From JAPPHA01 sp963664045 (GTDB lineage Bacteria; Pseudomonadota; Alphaproteobacteria; Rhodobacterales; Rhodobacteraceae): a DNA stretch of 64,000 nucleotides. The stretch lies in NCBI GenBank assembly GCA_963664045.2, contig CAXXGT010000006.1, positions 124,001 through 188,000 on the forward strand. The letters are read 5' to 3'. The position numbers were made by a program, and so were the translations under genes. Shown here piece by piece: positions 10,183 through 19,937 of this stretch. Positions within the stretch are counted from its first letter, which is position 1. Each line of letters begins with the position of its first letter. Under the pieces are notes generated by a model that ran no database searches, was not told the DNA's origin, and saw only the letters and a list, made by a program, of their open reading frames with translations.

Positions 10183-11514
10183 ATGTGGATGGGCGTGAAG
10201 GGTATTCTTGCCGGCATCATGCTCGCGACGATCCTCTCTGCCTGCTCCAGCGATGAAGACATCCTGCCCGGGGAACGGATCAACATCAGGCCGGACTCGA
10301 GGCAGGGGGCCGAGAATGGCGCCGAAAACGGCGGGGGACCCGCAGACGGGACACAAGAATTCGAGATGCCCCCCGTGCGCTCAAATACCGCGTGGACTCA
10401 TATCAACGGCGGACCCACCCATTTTGGCTCCCACGTCAGCCTGCCCGCCCAGCTTTCGCATAACTGGTCCGTCGGCATCGGGTCCGGGAATGCAAGACGG
10501 TTGCGCCTGTCGTCGGAACCGGTCGTCGAGGGCAGCCGGATATTCACACTCGATTCAAGTGCCGGGGCCAGCGCATTTGATGCCGGCGGAAGACGCCTGT
10601 GGCAGACCGACCTGTCTCCAAGCCAGGAGGCTGCTAGCGAAGTCACTGGAGGCGGGTTGGCTTACGATGACGACACGTTGGTGGCCACCACCGGTTTCGG
10701 GGAGGTGATTGCCCTCGATTCCGATTCCGGCGAAGTCCGGTGGCGGCACCGGTTGGACGCGCCCGTGTCGTCGGCGCCGACCATAAGCGATGGCCTTGTC
10801 GTTGTCGTCGGCCGTGACGACAAGGCAGTCGGCCTTTCGCTCGGCGACGGACGGATTCAATGGCGGCAGTTTGGAGCTGGCGACAGTTCAGGTATCCTTG
10901 GAGGCGGTTCTCCGGCGATCGCCGATCAGCTCGTCGTGTTACCGTTCGCATCGGGCGAAGTGATTGCCGTCCTGGCGGAGACAGGTGTCAGTGTCTGGAG
11001 CAGCACGGTCAGTGGAGGCCGCCGTGGATTGAGCCGTTCCCGGATCGGGGCGATCTCGGGCGATCCCGTTGTGGGTCCGGAATCCGTATTCGTCGGGAAC
11101 CAGGCAGGAAAACTGGTTTCACTGGACAGTCGGACCGGGCTGGTAAAATGGTCGGTTGACGATGGCACCTTCGGGCCGGTCTGGCCAGCCGGAAACTCGG
11201 TTTTCGTCGTGACAGACCGCTCAAACCTGAAGAGCCTGTCAAGTACTGACGGGTCTGAACGGTGGTCGGTTCAATTGCCGGAGTTCGACGACCCGGAAGA
11301 CCGTGAAGGCGTATATGTCCACTTTGGCCCTGTTCTCGCCGGCGGTCGACTCATTGTCGCCGGAAGCGACGGCTATCTGCGGAGTTTCGATCCTGGCACC
11401 GGCGAGTTGCTGGGCTCGATGGAGATTCCCGGTCTAGCCGCCTCGCGCCCGGCAATCGCGAACGGCGTTCTGTACCTGTTGACCGCCGACGGAGAACTCC
11501 ACGCGTTCAATTGA
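10183..11514 (+). CDS. bamB: Outer-membrane assembly lipoprotein BamB (PQQ-like beta-propeller)
   Basis: BamB is the lipoprotein of the BAM complex that helps insert beta-barrel proteins into the outer membrane. The ATG at 10183 gives an excellent lipoprotein signal (MWMGVKGILAGIMLATILSA followed by Cys21). The same frame is open upstream to an ATG at 10081 that overlaps the preceding stop, and to another at 10141. Both would put 14-34 extra residues before the signal. The mature part shows repeated PQQ-propeller blades such as GEVIALDSDSGEVRWRHRL, GEVIAVLAETGVSVWSSTV and GKLVSLDSRTGLVKWSV. It lies between the yfgM-like gene and der, as in many proteobacteria. Confidence 0.9.
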   Translation: MWMGVKGILAGIMLATILSACSSDEDILPGERINIRPDSRQGAENGAENGGGPADGTQEFEMPPVRSNTAWTHINGGPTHFGSHVSLPAQLSHNWSVGIGSGNARRLRLSSEPVVEGSRIFTLDSSAGASAFDAGGRRLWQTDLSPSQEAASEVTGGGLAYDDDTLVATTGFGEVIALDSDSGEVRWRHRLDAPVSSAPTISDGLVVVVGRDDKAVGLSLGDGRIQWRQFGAGDSSGILGGGSPAIADQLVVLPFASGEVIAVLAETGVSVWSSTVSGGRRGLSRSRIGAISGDPVVGPESVFVGNQAGKLVSLDSRTGLVKWSVDDGTFGPVWPAGNSVFVVTDRSNLKSLSSTDGSERWSVQLPEFDDPEDREGVYVHFGPVLAGGRLIVAGSDGYLRSFDPGTGELLGSMEIPGLAASRPAIANGVLYLLTADGELHAFN

Positions 11515-11557
11515 CGCATTTGGGTGAATCCGGTCAGCGGCAGACACCCGGAGAGCC

Positions 11558-12952
11558 ATGTTCACGGTAGCGATCATCGGGCGGCCAAACGTTGGCAAGT
11601 CCACCCTGTTCAATCGACTCGTCGGGCGGCGCCTTGCGCTTGTCGATGACAGCCCTGGCGTAACGCGGGACATTCGCGAAGGCCTGGTCAGCCGTGGAAG
11701 TTTCACGTGCAGGGTGCTGGACACCGCCGGAGTCGGCGATCCGGATGCCAACGGGTTTGGCCAGGCGATGATCAGTTTCGCGCGGAATGCCGCGGAGACG
11801 GCCGATGTCTGCCTGTTCACCGTCGATGCCCGTGCAGGGGTGACCGCGCTTGACCAGGAACTGGCGGCGTCGCTACGGCGGACGACCCACCGCCTTCTGC
11901 TCCTTGCGAACAAGGCCGAGGGCAGCACCGTTCAATCCGGTGTCACCGAGTTCTTCGCATTGGGACTGGGCGAACCCTTGGCGATTTCCGCGGAACACGG
12001 GGATGGAATCGACGAATTGTTCCTACGACTGCAGGAAATCTCGAACGAACTCGACGAGGATTCGCGTGTCCAGAACGACGACTGGAACGATGTGGACGTA
12101 CCGGTCACGGAGAATGTTGAACCCATAGGAGTCGATCGGCCGCTCAGGATTTCAGTCATCGGCCGGCCCAACGCCGGGAAATCGACTCTCGTCAATCGCA
12201 TACTTGGCCGGGACAGGTTTCTGACCGGGCCCGAAGCGGGCATTACCCGGGATTCGAATTCGGTCCGTTTTGACTGGAACGGAACGCCGGTACAGATCTG
12301 TGACACGGCCGGGTTGCGCAAGAAAGCCAGGGTGGTCGGCAAAGTCGAGAAGCTGTCGGTCGCGGATGCTTTGAGAGCGGTGCAGTTTTCGGAAGTCGTG
12401 GTCGTGCTCGTCGAAACGGACCGGTCGTTCGAAAGCCAGGACTCGAGGATCATCGATCTGGTTGCCCGCGAAGGACGGGCAATCGTCGTTGCCGTGAACA
12501 AGTGGGATCTTGCCGATGAGCGGCAACACAGGCTGCGGGTACTGAGGGAGGAATTTCGAAGACTGCTGCCACAGGTGAAAGGGACGCCGCTTGTACCGGT
12601 TTCCGCGCTTACCGGTTTGGGGCTCAAGCGGCTCCACTCCGCCGTGTTGTCCGCGCACGATGTCTGGAATCGCCGTGTCCCGACCGGCGAACTCAACCGT
12701 TGGCTGGCCGGGATGGTGGCGGCTCATCCTCCACCCGCACCCGGAGGACGACGGGTCAAGATGCGATACATTACCCAGGCAAAGACCCGGCCTCCCGGGT
12801 TCGTCGTTATGTGTTCGAGACCCGATCACGTCGGAGACGACTATCGAAGGTACCTGGTCAACGGGATTCGCGACGCGTTTGAACTGCCTGGCACGCCAAT
12901 TCGCCTGACCCTGCGGAGCAGACCGGAACGCAATCCGTTCAGGCCGTCCTGA
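11558..12952 (+). CDS. der: Ribosome biogenesis GTPase Der (EngA)
   Basis: A 464-residue double-Era GTPase needed for 50S subunit maturation. The first GTPase domain has G1 GRPNVGKST (about residue 8), G3 DTAGV and G4 NKAE. The second has GRPNAGKST (about residue 202), DTAGL and NKWD. The C-terminal KH-like domain includes MRYITQAKTRPPGFVVMCSR. Length and motif order are normal for the family. Confidence 0.97.
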   Translation: MFTVAIIGRPNVGKSTLFNRLVGRRLALVDDSPGVTRDIREGLVSRGSFTCRVLDTAGVGDPDANGFGQAMISFARNAAETADVCLFTVDARAGVTALDQELAASLRRTTHRLLLLANKAEGSTVQSGVTEFFALGLGEPLAISAEHGDGIDELFLRLQEISNELDEDSRVQNDDWNDVDVPVTENVEPIGVDRPLRISVIGRPNAGKSTLVNRILGRDRFLTGPEAGITRDSNSVRFDWNGTPVQICDTAGLRKKARVVGKVEKLSVADALRAVQFSEVVVVLVETDRSFESQDSRIIDLVAREGRAIVVAVNKWDLADERQHRLRVLREEFRRLLPQVKGTPLVPVSALTGLGLKRLHSAVLSAHDVWNRRVPTGELNRWLAGMVAAHPPPAPGGRRVKMRYITQAKTRPPGFVVMCSRPDHVGDDYRRYLVNGIRDAFELPGTPIRLTLRSRPERNPFRPS

Positions 12953-13893
12953 CCGCACCCTTTCGTTGCTCCGCGGTTTCTGTCAATGAAGCGCTTGCAT
13001 TGCGGCAAGAGTCTGGCCCCGCACACCGGAAGATTCCCGAATTGGGCATGCGGACGCAGGTAAGGATGACCACCCGTTGGATAACACTCCGCACGCCAGC
13101 CGCCCGGCCGTGCCAAAAACGCTCAATGACCAGCCCTCCTGGTGCCTTGCTGCTGTTCCTTCATTCCGTGGCGTGGTTTCCGCAGAGCGCGTCATGGCCC
13201 GTGAATCGTAACGCTCTTGGCGTATCGATTGCGGCATCGACGCCGACAGCGACGGGATCAGGGCCGCAGACGCCCTTGCAAGCCGCGATGCTCGGGTCCG
13301 TCGCTTGCGTTCCGACGGCACCGACGACTGGAATGACAGGATACTGAAAACGGAGGCGACGCCCAGGTCGAGCGAAGAGAAGCCCGGCCGAACCTGGCAA
13401 CGCCGCCGCTGCCAACGCCTTCCGACAACAGGAATGTTACCGTTGCACAGAGCCCATGCTGCCGGAAACGAAAAACACATGGCCGAATTCTGGCCCAATT
13501 CCAATATCCGGCAATGTCGAATGATCGTGGGGAAAACCTGGACCACGCATGAAACTACCGGGGAAATCCGCAACAAACCGGTCTGAATTCCACCTACGGC
13601 ACCCCGATGAAATGCCATTGTTCCAAGGGGTCACCTCGATGCGGGTCTTCGAGAGCTGTTTCTGTCCTTCGGCAGTCGTTGACTCTGGTGGAGGGGGCGT
13701 CAGTCCAAACCTGTCCGCCGTAGCGGGGTCGCTCCTGGATGTTGCGTGAGGACTTTTCAAGATCGAAGAGTAAAGATAAAATTTAAAGTCCCTGGAGCAA
13801 TGCTCATTTGTTCTTGGCATTTTGATCCGGAACGCACGATTGAATTAGCGTGAGTGCGTAACCTAAACCCGTCTGATACAGGAGACCCAGACA
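12953..13893. other. 940-base gap with no supportable gene
   Basis: Several open frames cross this stretch on both strands, the longest being about 210 codons on the minus strand at 12983-13618. Their compositions are unlike those of real proteins, they have no ribosome-binding sites, and no family is recognisable. An AT-richer segment at about 13750-13880 just before the acyl carrier protein gene probably contains its promoter. The rest may be decayed sequence. Confidence 0.5.
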
Positions 13894-14121
13894 ATGTCAT
13901 CCACCGAAGACCGCATCAAAAAAATAGTCAACGACAATCTGGACGTGGGCCGCGAGCCCAACTTCGACGCCAAACTCGTCGAATCCGGTGTGTCCTCAGT
14001 GGACTGCATCGCCTTCTTTAAGCTTGTGAACGAAGAATTCGGTTTGGGGCTGGTCGCTGAAGAGTGCCGGCAATTCGAGACCCTACGGGATCTTGTGAAT
14101 TTTATTGATGCGCGCGGATGA
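13894..14121 (+). CDS. Acyl carrier protein, stand-alone
   Basis: A 75-residue carrier protein. The phosphopantetheine attachment site is the Ser in ESGVSSVDCIAFF (about residues 31-43), where SVD replaces the DSL of the standard fatty-acid carrier. The flanking helices fit the four-helix carrier fold. The ribosome-binding site GGAGA lies about 7 bases before ATG. No ketosynthase, ligase or acyltransferase gene is adjacent, so its acyl partner is unknown. It is not the housekeeping acpP, which normally sits with fabG and fabF. Confidence 0.8.
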   Translation: MSSTEDRIKKIVNDNLDVGREPNFDAKLVESGVSSVDCIAFFKLVNEEFGLGLVAEECRQFETLRDLVNFIDARG

Positions 14122-14447
14122 CAGGAATGTCGGGGGCGGGTGCGTATCTCCGCTCAACAATCCCTGAGACCGGATGACGCAGGTTCGACCGGGTCAGGCC
14201 TTGGACGCTTCATAATCGTGCCGTAATCCATGGTGCGAGGTTACTGGCGTCAGTGGCGGGCGGTACTGCGACGCTCTGGCTGCCGCGGGTGACGGCAAGC
14301 CGGTGCGAGATCCTTGCGCGAGTGTCCCGCATGGCATTCACGGCCTGCTTACGCCGGTGCCATGCGGCGCTTGATCGCTTTTCGTGAATGTCACTGGAAC
14401 ATGACTCCGGTGCAGGCGCACGGTACTCCAAGGACGGTGCGCCACTC
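14122..14447. other. Intergenic gap, nothing recognised
   Basis: About 325 bases lie between the convergent acyl carrier protein and hydrolase genes. No clear terminator with a T-tract and no gene were seen. Confidence 0.5.
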
Positions 14448-15242
14448 TCATTCGTCCGCGAGAAACTCCAGTATGGCCTTGTTGACTTCCTCGACTTGCT
14501 GCCAATGCGCGAAGTGGCTTGCGTTTTCGATGAGGAGCAGTTTCGCGCCGGGAATGAGTTCAGCCATTCGCCTGGTATGTGCTTCGTCGACGGCCTCTTC
14601 ATAAACCCCGGCTGCGATCATGAAGGGAACGGTGATTCCTGACAATTGCTCTTCTGAAATCACGGGCTCGCTGCCCCACATCGCGAACACTTTTCCGAAA
14701 AACCCTTCCCATGCATCGGGTGTTGGCGAAATCTGCGCATACTGCGTAGCTGCATGGCCGACAAAAGCATGAATCAACGCATCGGAAGACACTGAGGGCC
14801 GGGCGGCGGACGTGTGGTAATTCGCCCCGAGGGCGAACACCCTGGTCAAGCGGTCGGGATTGTTGATTGCCAGGTGGAGACCGATGTTTCCGCCGTCGCT
14901 CCATCCAACGATGGCCGCCTTGTCGATGTCGAGGGCGTCCATCACGCTTGTCACGTCGCTCGAGAGCAATTCGTAGCCTAACGGCTGCTCATCGTCGGTC
15001 GAACGTCCGTGCCCCCGGGTGTCGATTGCGATCACGAGATATCTTTCGGAAAGGGCAGAAATCTGTCCGCCGAAATCTTCGGCTGCCCCCAATCCGCCGT
15101 GCAGCAAGAGAACCGCTCCCGACTTGTCGGTTCCATATTTCGCGTAGTGAATGCTGGCTCCATTCACGCTTGCCTTTCCGGTCGAATCCGGATCCGGAAG
15201 GGGTTGCGGCGGCGTCAGTGTACGCCAATTGTCACCTGTCAT
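14448..15242 (-). CDS. Alpha/beta-fold hydrolase
   Basis: A 264-residue single-domain hydrolase. Recognisable elements are the oxyanion HGGLGAAEDF (about residue 48), the RGHGRS turn (about 76), the nucleophile elbow GWSDGG with Ser115, and a C-terminal His243 in ENASHFAHWQQ. At the usual acid position the sequence reads AAGVYEEAV, so Glu215 would replace the common Asp. The ATG at 15242 was chosen because AGGAG lies 7 bases upstream, and a GTG immediately precedes it. The substrate cannot be told from sequence. The gene stands apart from its neighbours. Confidence 0.8.
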   Translation of the reverse strand: MTGDNWRTLTPPQPLPDPDSTGKASVNGASIHYAKYGTDKSGAVLLLHGGLGAAEDFGGQISALSERYLVIAIDTRGHGRSTDDEQPLGYELLSSDVTSVMDALDIDKAAIVGWSDGGNIGLHLAINNPDRLTRVFALGANYHTSAARPSVSSDALIHAFVGHAATQYAQISPTPDAWEGFFGKVFAMWGSEPVISEEQLSGITVPFMIAAGVYEEAVDEAHTRRMAELIPGAKLLLIENASHFAHWQQVEEVNKAILEFLADE

Positions 15243-15567
15243 CACGGAACTCCTCTGCGAAAACCAAGGAACGACTCTGAAATCCGCAAACGCATGCAGC
15301 GCATGTTTCGGAGCGACTTTGCGTGCAGGGTATGATCTTCCTCCCTGTCGGACAATTCAACTTTAGCCTTGAACGGTAGTGGATCACAAATGCATTGCCT
15401 GTCCAGCAACCACGCACCAGACGAGATTCGATTTTGATGTCGGCGATGTTGTCAACAAGGATGTATGTCTGGACGTCGATTTCCGGGTTCGCATCGAACC
15501 GTTCATGCAGGATCGACAAATGTTGCGTATTGTCAGTGCGCCGTCAGTACAAGCCAATCCTTGCCCA
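15243..15567. other. Intergenic gap, nothing recognised
   Basis: About 325 bases separate the SDR gene from the hydrolase. Open frames here are short, overlap each other and lack family features or a ribosome-binding site. It likely contains the hydrolase promoter. Confidence 0.5.
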
Positions 15568-16299
15568 TCACTCGGCAAAGGATACTCCATCGTCCCTTTT
15601 GAAATGATTTCGATGTGGGGCAAGTCGTGAAGTCGAAAACATAGTGTCGATTTGAAACATTAACTTTTCTGACTGATGTTCAGGTGTAGCCAGCGAGGAT
15701 CGATTCTCGCCCGGATGAAACCTCGCTCTGACGCCAGTCGGCATCGGACACGGAGAAAATGTCAGCAAACGCTCGTCGCTGACGCTTGTCTCGTCTCGCC
15801 ACGTTTCAAAAAGGATACGTTGTGCTGCTTTCGATGCCGAATATGCGCCGTGAAATTTCCCAATGTGAACTTGGTCGTCAACATGTACGACTGTCCCCGT
15901 CCCGGGCGTCAGTATCGGCGTGACGATGCCGATCAATCCCGCGACCGCCACGACATTGATCTCAAGACACTTGGTCAAGTCGCGTGGAAACGAATGAGCG
16001 AGTGGCGAGAGCGGAGGCGCGTGAACCGCCGTGTGAACCCAGAAGTCGAGATGCTGCCACCGTTTGCGGATTTCGCCGCTTAGGCGTGCGACTCCGTCCG
16101 CATCGCAGATGTCGAGCGGCACGAGGGTCGTGCTCCCGCCCAAATCCCGAATTCGGTCATCCAGTGACTCCAGCGCGCCATCCGTCCGCCCAACCGAAAT
16201 GACATGTGTACCGCGTCTTGCGAGGGCCACGGCGACGGCGAATCCGAAGCCCCTTGATGCGCCTGTGACCAGTGCAACCCGTCCCTCAAAGGCATCCAT
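15568..16299 (-). CDS. SDR-family oxidoreductase with altered active site
   Basis: A 243-residue Rossmann-fold protein. The cofactor loop TGASRGFG (about residues 14-21) and a YSASK catalytic Tyr-Lys pair (about residue 153) are clear. The segment that normally carries the catalytic Ser reads VVHVDDQVHIGKFHGAY, with Asp-Asp where Ser is expected. Classical NAD(P)-dependent chemistry is therefore uncertain. The ATG is 2 bases after the purF stop, so it is co-transcribed with purF. SDR genes next to purF recur in alphaproteobacteria, but the link to purine synthesis is unknown. Confidence 0.85.
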   Translation of the reverse strand: MDAFEGRVALVTGASRGFGFAVAVALARRGTHVISVGRTDGALESLDDRIRDLGGSTTLVPLDICDADGVARLSGEIRKRWQHLDFWVHTAVHAPPLSPLAHSFPRDLTKCLEINVVAVAGLIGIVTPILTPGTGTVVHVDDQVHIGKFHGAYSASKAAQRILFETWRDETSVSDERLLTFSPCPMPTGVRARFHPGENRSSLATPEHQSEKLMFQIDTMFSTSRLAPHRNHFKRDDGVSFAE

Positions 16300-16301
16300 G
16301 T

Positions 16302-17777
16302 TCAGACCAGTGCCTTGTCTCGCTCCAGGGAGGCGCTCGTTGATTGAGGCGGCTGGACAGGGTAATCCCCGGAAAAACAGGCGTCACAATACGCGGGGAC
16401 CGACCGATCACGTCCCGATGCCTGGCCGCACGCGCGGTACAAGCCATCGAGAGAGATGAACTTGAGGCTTGCCACCTGCAAATGGTCGCGGATTTCCTCT
16501 TCCGACATGGTCGCCGCCAGCAGTTTTTCGCGCTGGGGTGTGTCGACACCGTAAAAACAGGGCCAGGTCGTCGGTGGAGACGCAATACGGTAGTGAACCT
16601 CGCTCGCCCCGGCGTCGATGATCATTTCGCGGATCTTGCGCGATGTCGTCCCGCGCACGACCGAATCGTCGACCAGAACGACTCTTTTGTTTCTGATGAG
16701 CGCCCGGTTGACGTTGAGCTTCAGGCGGACTCCGATGTTGCGAATTCTCTCGCTTGGCTCGATGAACGTCCTGCCGATGTACTGGTTCCGGATGATGCCC
16801 AGGGCATACTGAATGCCGCTTTCCTGGGAATATCCGATTGCCGCCGGTGTCCCGCTGTCGGGAATCGGGCACACCAGGTCCGCTTCAACCGGCGCTTCGC
16901 GTGCGAGCTCGACTCCGATGCGCCGACGGGTTTCGTAGACCGACTTGCCTCCGAACACGCTGTCCGGGCGCGAGAAATAGACGTGCTCGAAAATGCAGGG
17001 GCGCGGGCTCGCCGGTTTGAATGGAAAATGGCTTTCAATCCCGTCCGGTGAAATCTCCACAAGTTCTCCTGGCTTGATCTCGCGTTCGAATTCAGCGCCA
17101 ATGATGTCCAGGGCGCATGTCTCTGAGGCGAGAACATGGCTGTTGCCCACGCGCCCAAGCACCAGTGGCCTGATGCCAAAACGGTCCCGTGCTCCGAACA
17201 GGTGATTCCTCGACATCGCAACGACGGAGAAAGCACCCTCGACCCGGCGAAGTGCGTCTCTCAACTGACCGAGAATGTCGTGTTCGGTCGAGCGCGCCAT
17301 CAGGTGGATGATGCACTCGGAATCCGACGATGACTGAAAGATGGAACCGTCACCGATCAAGGCGTGCCGGAGGGAATCCGCGTTGGTCAGGTGACCGTTA
17401 TGCGCAATGGCGCAGCCGCCGTGCCTGAGTTCGCCGAAGAACGGCTGCACGTCCCGAATGGCCGTGTGACCCTTCGTGCCGGTCGTTGCATATCGGACAT
17501 GCCCGATGGAGATGTCTCCGGGAAGGGAATCAAATATCGAAGACTTGGTGAAGTTGTCGCGAACATATCCGAATCGCCGGATCGTGTTGAATCCCTCGCC
17601 GCGATCATAGGCACAAATTCCGGCTGCTTCCTGCCCCCTGTGCTGAAGCGCATGCAATCCGAGTGCGACGAACTGCGCAGAATCCGAATTATTGGTGATA
17701 CCGAAAATCCCGCATTCTTCCCGGGGTTTCCCGAACCCGAACGGGTCCGGAAGAAATGCGGGCGCATCAAACTGCAT
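16302..17777 (-). CDS. purF: Amidophosphoribosyltransferase PurF
   Basis: PurF catalyses the first step of purine synthesis, converting PRPP and glutamine to phosphoribosylamine. The 491-residue product has a short propeptide before Cys22 (EECGIFGI), which becomes the N-terminal nucleophile of the glutaminase domain. The PRPP-binding motif is VVLVDDSVVRGTTS (about residue 370). Cysteines in PCIFEHVYF, TWPCFYGVDTP and YCDACFSGDYP match the 4Fe-4S ligands of the Bacillus-type enzyme. It overlaps the cvpA stop by one base. Confidence 0.97.
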   Translation of the reverse strand: MQFDAPAFLPDPFGFGKPREECGIFGITNNSDSAQFVALGLHALQHRGQEAAGICAYDRGEGFNTIRRFGYVRDNFTKSSIFDSLPGDISIGHVRYATTGTKGHTAIRDVQPFFGELRHGGCAIAHNGHLTNADSLRHALIGDGSIFQSSSDSECIIHLMARSTEHDILGQLRDALRRVEGAFSVVAMSRNHLFGARDRFGIRPLVLGRVGNSHVLASETCALDIIGAEFEREIKPGELVEISPDGIESHFPFKPASPRPCIFEHVYFSRPDSVFGGKSVYETRRRIGVELAREAPVEADLVCPIPDSGTPAAIGYSQESGIQYALGIIRNQYIGRTFIEPSERIRNIGVRLKLNVNRALIRNKRVVLVDDSVVRGTTSRKIREMIIDAGASEVHYRIASPPTTWPCFYGVDTPQREKLLAATMSEEEIRDHLQVASLKFISLDGLYRACGQASGRDRSVPAYCDACFSGDYPVQPPQSTSASLERDKALV

Positions 17778-18526
17778 CAGCGCACAATCGGTTCAAGTTG
17801 ATTCTCCGAATGCCGATCGAGCGGCATCGCAACTTCACTCTTCGGCCCCTTGTCCTGAGTCCGCGTTGTCTTCCCCGTTTCCGGGCGTGGTTTCCGTCGT
17901 CTGGGCTTCGCTGTCAGCGGACTGGCCGGTTTCGGTCCCAGCGTTCGAATCCGGTGTCGTGGATTGACCCGGAGGCCTGCAGGACACCATGAGTTCGTCG
18001 AACCTGTCAATGATCCATTTCGAGCATTATTCGGGATCTGGGTTTCGATACCGGCCTGGCTCGTCGACAACAGCTGTTTTGTCATGCTGTCTTCGATCAT
18101 GCCTATACCATCGCCCTTCGGCACGAGGCGGTCGTGGACGATCAACACGACGAGGATCAGCACCAGTCCGCGCAGAATCCCGAACATCAGCCCCAACATC
18201 TGATCGATTCCGCCAAGCGCGGAACTGCGCACGGTTCCCGAAAGAACCGGAACGAGAACCGAGACGACGATGAGAATAAGTATGAACGTGACAATGAACG
18301 CCGAGATAATCGAGAGTTCGCAGGAACTCCCGATTATGTCGCTCAGAAACGGAATTTCATGTACAAGTGGCGTCGCCATGGGCGCGATGAAAAACGCACC
18401 GATCGCGGCGACGATCCAGCCGGCAATCGCCAGGGTTTCCCGGAGCAGGCCGCGGGAATAGGCGAGAATCCCCGAGAACAGCATCACGAACGCAACGATA
18501 CCATCGAAGATCGTGATCTCCTCCAT
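17777..18526 (-). CDS. cvpA: CvpA family inner-membrane protein
   Basis: A 249-residue protein with four predicted membrane helices (for example GIVAFVMLFSGILAYSRGLL and AFIVTFILILIVVSVLVPVL) and the LGGIDQMLGLMFGILRGLVL segment typical of CvpA. The C-terminus is a polar, probably cytoplasmic tail of about 80 residues rich in Pro, Arg and Lys. CvpA is known for colicin V export and envelope homeostasis in enterobacteria. Its position directly upstream of purF is conserved. It starts 4 bases after the radA stop. Confidence 0.9.
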   Translation of the reverse strand: MEEITIFDGIVAFVMLFSGILAYSRGLLRETLAIAGWIVAAIGAFFIAPMATPLVHEIPFLSDIIGSSCELSIISAFIVTFILILIVVSVLVPVLSGTVRSSALGGIDQMLGLMFGILRGLVLILVVLIVHDRLVPKGDGIGMIEDSMTKQLLSTSQAGIETQIPNNARNGSLTGSTNSWCPAGLRVNPRHRIRTLGPKPASPLTAKPRRRKPRPETGKTTRTQDKGPKSEVAMPLDRHSENQLEPIVR

Positions 18527-18530
18527 CTGG

Positions 18531-19928
18531 TCAGTCTCCAGATTGTGCGTCAGGCGGGCGGCTCATCGGTGGCCGGGCCGCCAATATTTCGTTCACAAAT
18601 TCCCCAAGTTCAAGCACTTCCCGAATGACAAGGCTGGAATCCGTCCGGATCTTCTTCTGCGAGGGTGCGTAGACCGTGTCGAATCCGAGTTTCTGCGCTT
18701 CCCGCAGCCTTGGGTCGACCTGGGCAACCGGCCTGAGAGCGCCAGAGAGGCTCACCTCTCCGAACAGGGTTGTCGAACCGGGAATCGCTATTCGTTCATT
18801 GGCAGACACGAGCGCACCGGCAACAGCCAGGTCAACTGCAGGATCCGTGATCCGAAGGCCCCCCGCCACGTTGAGGTACACGTCCTTGCCGGCAAATGAC
18901 ATGCCCGCACGGGCATCGAGCACGGCAAGGATCATGGCAAGCCGGCCACTGTCCCAGCCAACGACGGTCCGGCGCGGAGAGCCTAGCGGAGAATTCGCGA
19001 CCAGGGCCTGTATTTCGACGAGCAGGGGCCTCGATCCCTCGATCCCGGCAAAGACGGCAGAACCGGGGGTGACGGATTCGCGATTGGACAGAAACAGGGC
19101 GGATGGATTGGCGACCTCTTCCAGGCCTTTCCCGGTCATTTCGAACACGCCGATTTCGTCGGCCGGACCAAAGCGATTCTTCACCGCCCTCAAGATGCGG
19201 AAATGGTGCCCCCTGTCGCCTTCGAAATAAAGGACCGTGTCGACCATGTGTTCGATGGCGCGCGGCCCGGCGATCTGGCCGTCCTTGGTCACATGGCCGA
19301 CGAGAATGACCGTCGTTCCGGTACTTTTGGCGAAATGTACGAGCTCATGCGTAGACGCGCGGACTTGGCCTATCGAGCCGGGTGATGCGTCAATTCCTTC
19401 CAGCCACATTGTTTGTATTGAATCGATGATCGCGACATCAGGCCGTTCCTGTCCAAGCATTGCCAGGATATTCTGGAGATTCGTATCGACGGCGATCCGG
19501 ACAGGTGCGGATACAAGGCCAAGGCGTCGGGCGCGCATGCGGATCTGGGCCCCGGCTTCCTCGCCGGACACGTAAACGGTGTTCGTGCCACCTTCGGCGA
19601 GGCGGGCGGCTGCCTGAAGGAGCAGGGTCGATTTGCCGATTCCAGGATCGCCCCCAAGGAGAATTGCGGACGCATGGACAATACCACCGCCGAAGACGCG
19701 ATCGAGTTCGGAAACCCCGGTCAGGGTTCTCGTGGCTTCGACGTCCTCGTCTGACAGCTTCTTGAGGTCGACGGTTCGAAAACCGGTCGCCCGGCCCGCG
19801 CGGGATTTGTCGAGTGACACGGAATTCTCGATCGTGTTCCATTCGCCGCAGGCGTCGCACTGGCCGCTCCACTTGCTGTGGGTCGCACCGCAGGAACGGC
19901 AAACGAATGTCGTGACCGGTCTCGCCAT
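18531..19928 (-). CDS. radA: DNA repair protein RadA (Sms)
   Basis: RadA is a RecA-like branch-migration helicase in homologous recombination. The 465-residue protein has the N-terminal zinc finger (Cys10, Cys13, Cys24, Cys27), a Walker A GGDPGIGKST, the RadA-specific KNRFG motif (AVKNRFGPADEIGVFEM) and a C-terminal Lon-protease-like domain (VYLNVAGGLRITDPAVDLAV). It is a full-length family member. Confidence 0.97.
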   Translation of the reverse strand: MARPVTTFVCRSCGATHSKWSGQCDACGEWNTIENSVSLDKSRAGRATGFRTVDLKKLSDEDVEATRTLTGVSELDRVFGGGIVHASAILLGGDPGIGKSTLLLQAAARLAEGGTNTVYVSGEEAGAQIRMRARRLGLVSAPVRIAVDTNLQNILAMLGQERPDVAIIDSIQTMWLEGIDASPGSIGQVRASTHELVHFAKSTGTTVILVGHVTKDGQIAGPRAIEHMVDTVLYFEGDRGHHFRILRAVKNRFGPADEIGVFEMTGKGLEEVANPSALFLSNRESVTPGSAVFAGIEGSRPLLVEIQALVANSPLGSPRRTVVGWDSGRLAMILAVLDARAGMSFAGKDVYLNVAGGLRITDPAVDLAVAGALVSANERIAIPGSTTLFGEVSLSGALRPVAQVDPRLREAQKLGFDTVYAPSQKKIRTDSSLVIREVLELGEFVNEILAARPPMSRPPDAQSGD

Positions 19929-19937
19929 TATTGATGC

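Noticed and set aside
12983..13618. 211-codon minus-strand frame in the der-ACP gap
   Set aside because: No ribosome-binding site, no domain, and Arg/Ser-rich shadow-like composition.
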